Origin: an uncultured Ignavibacteriota bacterium
GTDB lineage: Bacteria; Bacteroidota; Ignavibacteria; Tepidaquicellales; Tepidaquicellaceae
NCBI GenBank assembly: GCA_937983305.1
Contig: CALKAJ010000156.1
Span: 1-6,442 of the forward strand
Direction of reading: 5' to 3'
DNA length: 6,442 bases
Below, in pieces: positions 1 through 6,390 of the stretch (position 1 is its first letter; every line of letters starts with the position of its first letter). The notes below the pieces were generated by a model. That model was given only the letters and a program-made list of their open reading frames with translations. It made no database searches and was not told where the DNA came from. A program made the translations under genes and the position numbers.

Positions 1-33
1 ATTTTGTTTTTATATAAATTTTAAAAAAAATAA

Positions 34-954
34 ATGAGTTTACTTATTGTCGGATCTATGGCTTTAGATACTATTGAGACTCCATACGGAAAAAGAGAAT
101 ACATACTCGGAGGCTCCTGCACATATATTACAACATCTGCAAGTTATTTGACAGATGGTATAAGGATGGTCGGAATAGTAGGATATGATTTCCCAAAGCA
201 CGAAATTGAATTTTTTAAATCAAAAGGGATTGATACTTCAGGAGTTGAAATATCTTCTGATAAAAAAACCTTCCACTGGCATGGAGTATATCATAAGAAT
301 ATGAATATCAGAGATTCCATCACAACAGATTTAAATGCTTTTGAAACATTTGACCCTGTAATTCCTGAACATTTCAGAGATAGTGATTTTGTCTGCCTTG
401 GAAATGTTGATCCTGTAATTCAAAAAAAGGTAATTACTCAATTAAGAAAACCAAAATTGACAATGATTGATACGATGGATTTCTGGATTGAAGGTAAACT
501 CCCCTATCTTTTGGAAACTTTGAAACTCACTGACATTATAATGATAAATGATTCCGAAGCCAGACTGCTTTCAGGTGAGGATAATCTCGTTGTGGCAGGC
601 AGGAAAATTCTGACAATGGGACCCAAAATAATAATAATAAAAAAAGGCGAACATGGAGCTTTGTTAATTACACCTGATACTCTTTTTTCTGTTCCGGCAT
701 TGCCTCTCGATAAAGTGACAGATCCAACAGGAGCAGGAGATACTTTTGCGGGCGGTTTTATGGGTTGGATAAACAGAACAAATGATTTTTCTGATGAAAA
801 CCTGAAGATAGCAATTGTTTGCGGAACGGTGATGGCATCACTTATTGTTCAGGATTTCTCTCTTGAAGGTATCAGAGATATTCCCAAGGATGTGCTTTTT
901 AGCAGATTTAATGATATTAAGAAATTAACCAATTATAAAGATATAGATTTATAA
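34..954 (+). CDS. PfkB-family carbohydrate/nucleoside kinase
   Basis: A 306-residue cytoplasmic kinase of the PfkB/ribokinase family, which transfers phosphate from ATP to a hydroxyl of a sugar or nucleoside. The C-terminal signature DPTGAGDTFAGG lies at residues 230-241; it forms the anion hole and carries the catalytic base Asp236. An NDSE (NxxE) motif involved in Mg-ATP handling is at 172-175. The N-terminal substrate side shows Asp12 and a GG pair at 26-27, both typical of the family. Length is normal, so the gene looks intact. The substrate cannot be read from the sequence: ribokinase-like, adenosine kinase-like and fructokinase-like roles are all possible. The ATG is preceded by an A/T-rich stretch with no Shine-Dalgarno sequence. 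The promoter, if any, lies mostly left of the window. The gene runs into recO with a 1-nt gap, so the two are probably co-transcribed. Confidence 0.88.
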   Translation: MSLLIVGSMALDTIETPYGKREYILGGSCTYITTSASYLTDGIRMVGIVGYDFPKHEIEFFKSKGIDTSGVEISSDKKTFHWHGVYHKNMNIRDSITTDLNAFETFDPVIPEHFRDSDFVCLGNVDPVIQKKVITQLRKPKLTMIDTMDFWIEGKLPYLLETLKLTDIIMINDSEARLLSGEDNLVVAGRKILTMGPKIIIIKKGEHGALLITPDTLFSVPALPLDKVTDPTGAGDTFAGGFMGWINRTNDFSDENLKIAIVCGTVMASLIVQDFSLEGIRDIPKDVLFSRFNDIKKLTNYKDIDL

Positions 955-955
955 A

Positions 956-1666
956 ATGGCTCTTGTTAGCTCAGAGGCTTTTGTTTTGAATAAATTTAAA
1001 TATGGTGATACCAGTTTAATTGTAACACTGTTTAGTATTAATCACGGAAAATTCAGTGCTCTCATAAAAGGGGCAAGGAATTCGAAATCCGGATTAAGCG
1101 GTGTTTTTGAGAACATTAACCATATATCGGTTTATTTCAATAAAAAAGAGAATCGGGAACTTCAAAGTATTTTAAAATCGGAAAATATTAATTCATTTCC
1201 CGCTATTAAACGAAACCTTGATAAATTGAATGTGGCATATAGACTTATAGAGCTGACTAATAAGTTAATTATCAATTACGACATTAATTCAAAAGTATTT
1301 TTATTACTAAAAGATATGTTGAATACTCTCGAAAAAAATGAAAGTAATTTCCTGGTTATTTTGCTGTACTTTCAATTATTTTTCTCAGTATATACAGGTG
1401 TCGGATACCTTGACAAAGAGAACGACTTCCCTGTCGTAAATGATGAAACTTTTGTTTATGGAACATCGTTTAAGAATACAGAGGAGATTAATGGAATTCT
1501 TCATTCAATAGGTAAGACCAAACCTGAGAATCTTGAGTCTCTTTATTTTGATGAAAATAAATTGAAAGTACTTATAGATAAACTTGATTACCATTTATTA
1601 TCGGATGTAAGTCATCCGGGAATTTTGAAAACAAAAAAAATTATTTCACAAATACAAATGAAATAA
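956..1666 (+). CDS. recO: DNA repair protein RecO
   Basis: RecO acts in the RecFOR pathway: it binds single-stranded DNA and SSB-coated DNA, anneals complementary strands and, with RecR, helps load RecA at gaps. The 236-residue length is close to the usual 230-250. The N-terminus (about residues 1-80) reads as the RecO OB-fold, with the typical opening of an 'EAFVLNKFKYGDTSLIVTLFS' type followed by a 'G..SALIKGARNSKS' segment. The rest is the helical domain, ending in a conserved-looking HPGILKTKK segment. The protein contains no cysteine at all, so the zinc site found in many RecO proteins is absent; E. coli RecO also lacks it. The start lies 1 nt after the kinase stop, without its own Shine-Dalgarno, which suggests translational coupling. 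The htrA gene follows within 15 nt, making a three-gene run. Confidence 0.87.
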   Translation: MALVSSEAFVLNKFKYGDTSLIVTLFSINHGKFSALIKGARNSKSGLSGVFENINHISVYFNKKENRELQSILKSENINSFPAIKRNLDKLNVAYRLIELTNKLIINYDINSKVFLLLKDMLNTLEKNESNFLVILLYFQLFFSVYTGVGYLDKENDFPVVNDETFVYGTSFKNTEEINGILHSIGKTKPENLESLYFDENKLKVLIDKLDYHLLSDVSHPGILKTKKIISQIQMK

Positions 1667-1668
1667 AA

Positions 1669-1674
1669 AAGGAG
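1669..1674 (+). promoter_or_regulatory. Ribosome binding site of htrA (AAGGAG)
   Basis: AAGGAG is the only strong Shine-Dalgarno match in front of any gene in the window. It ends 1 nt before an ATG at 1676 but 7 nt before the next in-frame ATG at 1682. The 7-nt spacing is close to ideal, so the site favours 1682 as the start. Confidence 0.7.
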
Positions 1675-1681
1675 AATGAAT

Positions 1682-3184
1682 ATGTCAAAAAAATCTTTAA
1701 TCGCAGGTTTACTTTTAATTATTGGCGCCGTTGCTTTCGGAGGAATTTTGATTGCAAGTTTCAGCGGTAAAGATAAACTTATTGCAAACCCTCAGATAGA
1801 ATTTAAAACCACGCCGCCTATTGAAAACGTAAATCCAAACGTTAAATCTTTGAATGATTCTTTCGTTGAAATATCGAAGTTAGTTATGCCTTCGGTAGTT
1901 TTCATAGATGTAACCGCAGATGCTAAAAAGGAAAATGAGAATGGAAATAATAAGGGCTTTGAATTTTTCTTCGGTCCGGATTTTCAAATGGAACAACCTC
2001 CTATGCACGGTTCGGGCTCAGGTGTTATTATTAGCAAAGACGGCTACATTATGACAAACAATCATGTTGTCAAAGATGCCTCAGAGAAAGGAATAAAGGT
2101 TGTACTTAACGACAAAAGAGAATATTCGGCAAAAATAATCGGTACTGATCCAAACACAGATATAGCAGTTATTAAAATAGAAGCTGATAATCTTATACCT
2201 GCATCAGTTGGAAACTCTGACAACGTTCAGGTCGGTCAATGGGTTCTCGCAATAGGAAATCCTCTTGGTTTGAACAACACAATAACAGCAGGAATTGTTT
2301 CGGCGCTCGGAAGAAATATAAACATAAGCAACAACAGTTATTCGATTAATAATTTTATTCAAACTGATGCAGTAATTAACCCTGGAAACAGCGGAGGTGC
2401 TTTAGTTGATATAAACGGATTTGTGATTGGAATCAATACAGCAATAAAGACCACTACCGGTTATTATCAGGGATATGGATTTGCAGTACCAATGAACCTT
2501 GCAAAATCAGTTGCTGAAGAATTAATAAAAAGCGGAAAAGTAGAAAGAGGTTATATTGGTGTTGCAATAAAAGATTTAGACAACAAAGAAGCAAAAGGAT
2601 TTGGTCTTGATAAACCAAAAGGTGTTTTGGTGCAAAATGTTATTAAAGACGGCGCCGGAGATGAAGCAGGATTAAAACCCGGAGATATTATTTTCAGTGT
2701 TGACGGAAAAGAAGTTAACGCAGCGAATGAGCTTCAAACAATTATCGGTTCACACAGACCTGGAGACGAAGTGAAATTAGTTGTATTCAGAGACGGCAGT
2801 ACAATAGATAAAACAGTTAAACTTAAACCGAGAAGTGAAGATAATATTTCTATGAATGATTTTAGAAATAAATCCGAAAAAACTGAAGATTTTAAATCCA
2901 AGTCCTTCGAGAATATTGGCATTACGGTGATTGAACTCGATTCAAAAACGAAATCCGATTACGGAGTCAGCGAAGGTGTTATGATAAATAATGTAAAGAA
3001 TTTTTCTGAAGCATTTAACAGAGGCTTACGTGCCGGTATGATTATTGTAGATGTTAATAAAGAGAAAATTGACAGCGTTGAGAAATTAAGTTCAGTATTA
3101 TCAGGTAAAAGTAAAGGTGATGTTGTTGTATTTAAAATAGTTTTACAAAATAAAGAAATCAGATTAGTCGCTGTAGAATTATAA
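1682..3184 (+). CDS. htrA: HtrA/DegP-type periplasmic serine endoprotease (Do family) with two PDZ domains
   Basis: Envelope quality-control protease and chaperone that degrades misfolded exported proteins. Numbering is from the ATG at 1682 (500 residues); an ATG at 1676 would add two residues but sits too close to the AAGGAG. Residues 1-28 form a lysine-led hydrophobic signal peptide or membrane anchor. The trypsin-like domain (about 60-270) carries the full catalytic triad: His128 in NNHVV, Asp160 in DPNTDIAVI and Ser237 in NPGNSGGAL. PDZ1 spans about 289-381 and PDZ2 about 410-500, the usual Do/DegP order and length. The region before the protease core has an Asn/Lys/Phe-rich loop (around 80-105), probably equivalent to the regulatory LA loop. 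The gene follows recO by 15 nt. It is immediately followed by a long inverted repeat. Which DegP, DegQ or DegS role it plays cannot be decided here; two PDZ domains argue against DegS. Confidence 0.93.
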   Translation: MSKKSLIAGLLLIIGAVAFGGILIASFSGKDKLIANPQIEFKTTPPIENVNPNVKSLNDSFVEISKLVMPSVVFIDVTADAKKENENGNNKGFEFFFGPDFQMEQPPMHGSGSGVIISKDGYIMTNNHVVKDASEKGIKVVLNDKREYSAKIIGTDPNTDIAVIKIEADNLIPASVGNSDNVQVGQWVLAIGNPLGLNNTITAGIVSALGRNINISNNSYSINNFIQTDAVINPGNSGGALVDINGFVIGINTAIKTTTGYYQGYGFAVPMNLAKSVAEELIKSGKVERGYIGVAIKDLDNKEAKGFGLDKPKGVLVQNVIKDGAGDEAGLKPGDIIFSVDGKEVNAANELQTIIGSHRPGDEVKLVVFRDGSTIDKTVKLKPRSEDNISMNDFRNKSEKTEDFKSKSFENIGITVIELDSKTKSDYGVSEGVMINNVKNFSEAFNRGLRAGMIIVDVNKEKIDSVEKLSSVLSGKSKGDVVVFKIVLQNKEIRLVAVEL

Positions 3185-3191
3185 AACTCAA

Positions 3192-3242
3192 ATTTTGAGG
3201 CTGTACAATTTGTTACAATTTTTTAATTTACAGCCTCAAAAT
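3192..3242. repeat. 14-bp perfect inverted repeat downstream of htrA
   Basis: The arms 3192-3205 and 3229-3242 are exact reverse complements (core TTTTGAGGCTGTA / TACAGCCTCAAAA) around a 23-nt loop. The loop is unusually long, and no T-run follows on the plus strand, so this is not a classical rho-independent terminator. It starts 8 nt after the htrA stop and ends 40 nt before the next gene's chosen start. It may act as a weak terminator or an mRNA 3'-end stabiliser. An 8-bp direct repeat, TACAATTT, occurs at 3204-3211 and 3214-3221, at the edge of and inside the loop. Confidence 0.75.
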
Positions 3243-3282
3243 AATCATTGAATATTTAAAAATGATTAATTATATTAGTATT

Positions 3283-3687
3283 ATGAAAAATAGAACACTA
3301 CATTTCGCTTTAGTTTTGGTGTTTCTTTTTACCGGAATATTTACTGTTTACGGTAATAATAAACACTTCTACGAATCAATAAATGGAGTTGGATTAATTG
3401 ACGGAGACAACAGACCTATAACTGATGATTACAAATTAAACCAGAATTTTCCAAATCCATTCAATCCTTCGACGAAAATAAGCTATAAAATAAATATTGA
3501 AGGAATTGTCACTTTGCAAGTCTTTAACCTGGTTGGACAGGTTGTGAAAGTAATAGTAAACGAGTTCCAGAAGCCGGGTCGCTACGAAGTAGAGTTCGAT
3601 GCCGGTGATTTACCAAGTGGAGTTTACCTTTACAAATTGCAGATTAACGATTTTACTTCAGTTAAAAGAATGACCTTACTCAGGTAA
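3283..3687 (+). CDS. Small secreted protein made almost only of a T9SS type A sorting domain
   Basis: From the ATG at 3283 the product is 134 residues. Residues 1-24 form a clear Sec signal peptide (MKNRTLHFALVLVFLF..., likely cut after VYG). About 29 residues of linker follow, then an 80-residue C-terminal domain beginning NFPNPFNPST at 55. This domain has the order seen in type A sorting domains: NPFNPST, a central 'VFNLVGQVV' strand, 'LPSGVYLYKL', and a final 'SVKRMTLLR'. Such domains direct Sec-exported proteins through the type IX system and are usually cleaved on anchoring. An in-frame ATG at 3262 would add MINYISI; the 3283 start gives a more standard signal peptide, but neither has a Shine-Dalgarno. 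There is almost no passenger, so this may be the remnant of a larger cargo gene or a genuine mini-protein. The next gene, also T9SS cargo, follows after 43 nt. Confidence 0.8.
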   Translation: MKNRTLHFALVLVFLFTGIFTVYGNNKHFYESINGVGLIDGDNRPITDDYKLNQNFPNPFNPSTKISYKINIEGIVTLQVFNLVGQVVKVIVNEFQKPGRYEVEFDAGDLPSGVYLYKLQINDFTSVKRMTLLR

Positions 3688-3730
3688 TTGTTTTTTTAAA
3701 TCGCTTGTTTTTCGAAATTAATTTACTAAA

Positions 3731-4630
3731 ATGAAAAAAATAATTTTATTTACAATATTAGTTGTTTTTGCTTTTATTATAAAAGCAGAATCACAAACCT
3801 TAGTTTACGACGACTTTTCTAAAAAAGATATGCCGGGATGGTCTGCATCTGACGGAATTACAATGAAATATTCATATAGTTTTGATAATAAAGACAGCGG
3901 TTATGCCATTTTAAAAAATGACAATATATTAAAGCCATCTCAATATGCCGGTTCAATAACAAGGATATTCCCCTATCTGTTTACTGACAGCAGTTATCTG
4001 AATATATTTATGAAAGGTGTTAATAATGATTTGAATATTACTGTTTCTATATTATTTGATATAGATGATAACGGAAGGTTTAATGATGATCAGGATATAT
4101 TACTAAAATCCAATCCAATTTCGTTAAATTATTCCGGCTGGAAGCAAGCAAAATTAAAACTCAAAGAAGGCGAATTTATTATTGTCTCAAATTTTCCTGA
4201 TAATTGGTCTGTAATACTTCAGCAATCAATGGGTTTAAGAATAGATTTTGAAACAGGAAATACATATAAAGATTCAAAATTTGAATCCGGTGTCGCTTTA
4301 ATTTCTGAAATTATTAATAAAGGAACCGGTTTCTCGGATACAAATAAAAAGGATAAAAAAGAAGAGCAATCTTATTTTAGTGCTAAAAACTATCCTAATC
4401 CTTTTAATCCGTCAACAACAATTCAATATACACTTAACGAATCTACTCAGGTTAAACTGACTATATACGACAGACTCGGAAGAGAAGTAGTTACTCTTGT
4501 TGATGAAAGTCAATCTGCCGGAACTTATTCGGTAACCTTTGATGCGGCAAATTTACCAAGCGGCACTTATTTCTACAGAATTAAAACACCATCGAAGACC
4601 GAAGTTAAGAAAATGGTTTTTGAAAAATAG
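3731..4630 (+). CDS. Secreted T9SS type A sorting-domain protein with an unassigned passenger domain
   Basis: A 299-residue exported protein. Residues 1-21 are a signal peptide (MKKIILFTILVVFAFII) with a probable cut in AES|Q, leaving Gln22 at +1. The passenger (about 24-200) opens with VYDDFS and GWS and looks beta-rich, in the manner of carbohydrate-binding or galactose-binding-like sandwich modules. I cannot name a family. An acidic loop, DIDDNGRFNDDQD (110-122), resembles calcium-binding loops of the EF-hand or dockerin kind, but position 12 is Gln, so metal binding is uncertain. A Lys/Glu-rich linker (about 203-213) leads to the sorting domain (about 218-299) with NYPNPFNPST, 'IYDRLGREVV', 'LPSGTYFYRI' and a final 'VKKMVFEK'. 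No catalytic motif is visible. It probably ends up on the cell surface or in the medium. It lies 43 nt after the mini cargo gene and is closed by the terminator at 4653-4689. Confidence 0.85.
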   Translation: MKKIILFTILVVFAFIIKAESQTLVYDDFSKKDMPGWSASDGITMKYSYSFDNKDSGYAILKNDNILKPSQYAGSITRIFPYLFTDSSYLNIFMKGVNNDLNITVSILFDIDDNGRFNDDQDILLKSNPISLNYSGWKQAKLKLKEGEFIIVSNFPDNWSVILQQSMGLRIDFETGNTYKDSKFESGVALISEIINKGTGFSDTNKKDKKEEQSYFSAKNYPNPFNPSTTIQYTLNESTQVKLTIYDRLGREVVTLVDESQSAGTYSVTFDAANLPSGTYFYRIKTPSKTEVKKMVFEK

Positions 4631-4652
4631 ATTCGCACATAATTTTTTCTTA

Positions 4653-4689
4653 AAGAGCATTCGTTTTAATTCAGGCGAATGCTTTTTTT
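4653..4689 (+). terminator. Rho-independent terminator after the T9SS cargo genes
   Basis: The stem GCATTCG (4657-4663) pairs with CGAATGC (4676-4682), extended by A4656-T4683, around a 12-nt loop. A run of seven T follows directly (4683-4689). It lies 22 nt after the stop of the secreted protein gene and ends transcription before the next gene. Confidence 0.85.
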
Positions 4690-4717
4690 ATGACTAATAT
4701 TTTATATTTATATAACT

Positions 4718-4725
4718 TATATTTG
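4718..4725 (+). promoter_or_regulatory. Possible Bacteroidota-type -7 element (TATATTTG)
   Basis: TATATTTG matches the TAnnTTTG -7 consensus of Bacteroidota promoters. It lies 43 nt upstream of the 4769 start and just after a terminator, where a promoter is expected. No matching TTG element is visible near -33, and the whole stretch is so A/T-rich that a chance match is quite possible. Confidence 0.3.
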
Positions 4726-4768
4726 AATATAAATTTTAAAATCAACTAATTAATTAAATTCTTACTTT

Positions 4769-6097
4769 ATGACCAAAACGAAAGTTATTATTATGGGTGC
4801 AGCGGGAAGAGATTTTCACAATTTTAATGTCTATTACAGGAATAACCCGCAATTTGAAGTTGTAGCCTTTACGGCAACACAAATTCCTTACATTGACGAT
4901 AGAAAATATCCGGCTGCCTTATGCGGAAAATTATACCCCAAAGGAATTCCGATTTTCCCTGAATCAGAAGTTATCAGCTTAATAAAAAAACACAAAGTTG
5001 AAGAAGTAGTATTTTCTTACTCTGATGTTACTTTTAATTATGTTATGTCAAAAGGTGCTGAAGTTAATGCAGCAGGTGCATCTTTTAAAATGTTAGGTTA
5101 CGATCAAACAGCTATTAAATCTACAAAACCTGTAGTAGCAGTTGTAGCTGCAAGAACCGGAGCAGGTAAAAGCCAAACTTCAAGACGTGTAATTGAGATT
5201 CTAATGGCAATGGGAAAAAAGGTTGTTGCAGTCAGACATCCAATGCCTTATGGTGATTTAGTAAAACAAAAAGTTCAAAGATTTGCAACAATTGCCGATT
5301 TAAAAAAGCACAAATGTACAATTGAGGAAATGGAAGAATACGAACCTCACGTAGCAAGAGGTAATGTAATATATTCAGGAGTTGATTATGAGGCAATTTT
5401 AAGGGAAGCTGAAAAAGAAGCAGATGTAATTTTATGGGACGGCGGAAACAACGATATGCCTTTCTATAAAGCTGATATAATAATTACAGTAGTTGACCCT
5501 CACAGACCGGGACATGAAATGTCTTATTATCCGGGATTACAGAATTTATACCTTGCAGACGTTGTAGTAATTAATAAAATTGATTCGGCATCTCCGGAAA
5601 ACATTGCAAAAGTCAGAGAAAATATAAGAAAAGTAAATCCAAAAGCCACAATCATAGATGGTGCTTCACCCATATCAGTAGATAACCCAAAAGACATAGC
5701 TTTAATCAAAGGTAAAAAAGTACTTGTAGTAGAAGACGGACCAACCCTTACACATGGTGAAATGAAGTTTGGAGCCGGTGTTATTGCTGCAGAAAAATTT
5801 GGTGCCGCATCATTGGTAGATCCAAGACCTTATGCCGTAAAATCTATAAGCGACACTTATAAAAAGTATCCGGGAATAGGTGTTTTATTACCTGCTATGG
5901 GATATGGAAATAAACAAATCAGTGATCTCGAAACAACAATAAACAAGGTTCCCTGCGATGCAGTTGTTATTGGAACTCCAATTGATTTGAGAAGAATTGT
6001 GAAGATAAAGAAACCTGCCGTTAGAATTGGATATGAATTACAGGAAATAGGAAAACCGGATCTTACGGATGTTTTAAAAGGACTTAAAAAGAAATAA
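4769..6097 (+). CDS. Cyclic 2,3-diphosphoglycerate synthetase-like P-loop NTPase (COG2403-like)
   Basis: A 442-residue cytoplasmic protein that I recognise as the family of archaeal cyclic 2,3-diphosphoglycerate synthetase. That enzyme closes 2,3-bisphosphoglycerate to its cyclic form using ATP; many bacterial members are annotated only as predicted GTPases. The N-terminal 110 residues form a Rossmann-like part starting VIIMGAAGRDFHNF. A Walker A motif, ARTGAGKS, is at 128-135. A Walker B-like acidic segment, WDGGNND, is at 223-229. An NKID motif at 269-272 resembles the G4 guanine-specificity motif. The C-terminal third includes PTLTHGEMKFGAG and a DPRPYA segment, typical of the family in my judgement. 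The length is near that of archaeal synthetases. There is no clear Shine-Dalgarno. The gene stands alone between two terminators, so context gives no pathway. The family call is fairly firm; the actual reaction in this organism is not established. Confidence 0.8.
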   Translation: MTKTKVIIMGAAGRDFHNFNVYYRNNPQFEVVAFTATQIPYIDDRKYPAALCGKLYPKGIPIFPESEVISLIKKHKVEEVVFSYSDVTFNYVMSKGAEVNAAGASFKMLGYDQTAIKSTKPVVAVVAARTGAGKSQTSRRVIEILMAMGKKVVAVRHPMPYGDLVKQKVQRFATIADLKKHKCTIEEMEEYEPHVARGNVIYSGVDYEAILREAEKEADVILWDGGNNDMPFYKADIIITVVDPHRPGHEMSYYPGLQNLYLADVVVINKIDSASPENIAKVRENIRKVNPKATIIDGASPISVDNPKDIALIKGKKVLVVEDGPTLTHGEMKFGAGVIAAEKFGAASLVDPRPYAVKSISDTYKKYPGIGVLLPAMGYGNKQISDLETTINKVPCDAVVIGTPIDLRRIVKIKKPAVRIGYELQEIGKPDLTDVLKGLKKK

Positions 6098-6112
6098 ATT
6101 AATTTTAACTAT

Positions 6113-6144
6113 AAAAAAAGGGCTGATTTTTTCAGCCCTTTTTT
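6113..6144. terminator. Bidirectional rho-independent terminator between convergent genes
   Basis: The stem GGGCTGA (6120-6126) pairs with TCAGCCC (6132-6138) around a TTTTT loop. It is flanked by seven A on the left (6113-6119) and six T on the right (6139-6144), so it gives a hairpin plus U-run on both strands. It serves the diphosphoglycerate-synthetase-like gene from the left and valS from the right. Its right T-run overlaps the last two bases of the valS stop codon (6143-6145). Confidence 0.92.
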
Positions 6145-6390
6145 ATTTTAAACCAATTATTTCCTTTAACTTTCCTATTTTTTCCAGAGTATCCGATTTT
6201 TTTTGTCTCTCTGTATTAATTACCTGCTCGGATGCTTTTTGTAAAAAATTCTGATTACTGAGTTTTTTCTCAAGACTCAATAAATAATTTTCCAAATTTT
6301 TTAAATCACTGATATACTTGCTTTTTTGTTTCTCATCTAACTCTACATCTTCGAGATGCAGAAATATTTCAAATCCGGTGAATATTTTAC
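6143..6390 (-). CDS. valS: Valyl-tRNA synthetase, C-terminal fragment
   Basis: Only the last 81 codons and stop of a minus-strand gene are genomic. The peptide reads as the C-terminal coiled-coil arm of valyl-tRNA synthetase, which contacts the tRNA: GFEIFLHLEDVELDEKQK, then the characteristic KLSNQNFLQKASEQVINTE segment, then a Lys/Glu-rich helix ending GLK. The catalytic Rossmann domain, the editing domain and the anticodon-binding domain would all lie beyond the right end. ValS charges tRNA-Val with valine and proofreads threonine. The reading frame continues past 6390 for 11-12 codons to a GTG at 6424, giving MTGVQTCALPIC, but that part is adapter sequence, not protein. The gene converges on the diphosphoglycerate-synthetase-like gene, with a shared terminator between them. 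Confidence 0.85.

Noticed and set aside
1..33. Promoter for the kinase gene at the left edge
   Set aside because: Only 33 A/T-rich bases are available, with no recognisable element; a promoter may lie outside the window.
2734..2922. 62-codon open frame on the minus strand inside htrA
   Set aside because: It lies wholly within the PDZ1/PDZ2 linker region of a convincing protease gene, has no recognisable domain or ribosome binding site, and looks like a frame shadow.
3192..3242. Classical rho-independent terminator for htrA
   Set aside because: The stem is perfect, but the loop is 23 nt and AATCATT follows instead of a T-run, so it is recorded as an inverted repeat of unknown role.
3688..3730. 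Terminator or promoter between the two T9SS cargo genes
   Set aside because: There are T-rich stretches but no stem of useful length and no TAnnTTTG/TTG pair; the gap is only 43 nt, so co-transcription is more likely.
3283..4630. Novel multi-gene secretion or defence system formed by the two cargo genes and htrA
   Set aside because: HtrA is a common housekeeping protease, and the two neighbours carry ordinary T9SS sorting signals; no shared catalytic, toxin, immunity or secretion-machinery component is visible.
5527..5709. 60-codon open frame on the minus strand inside the diphosphoglycerate-synthetase-like gene
   Set aside because: It is antisense to conserved coding sequence including the NKID motif, shows no family features and has no supporting start signals.
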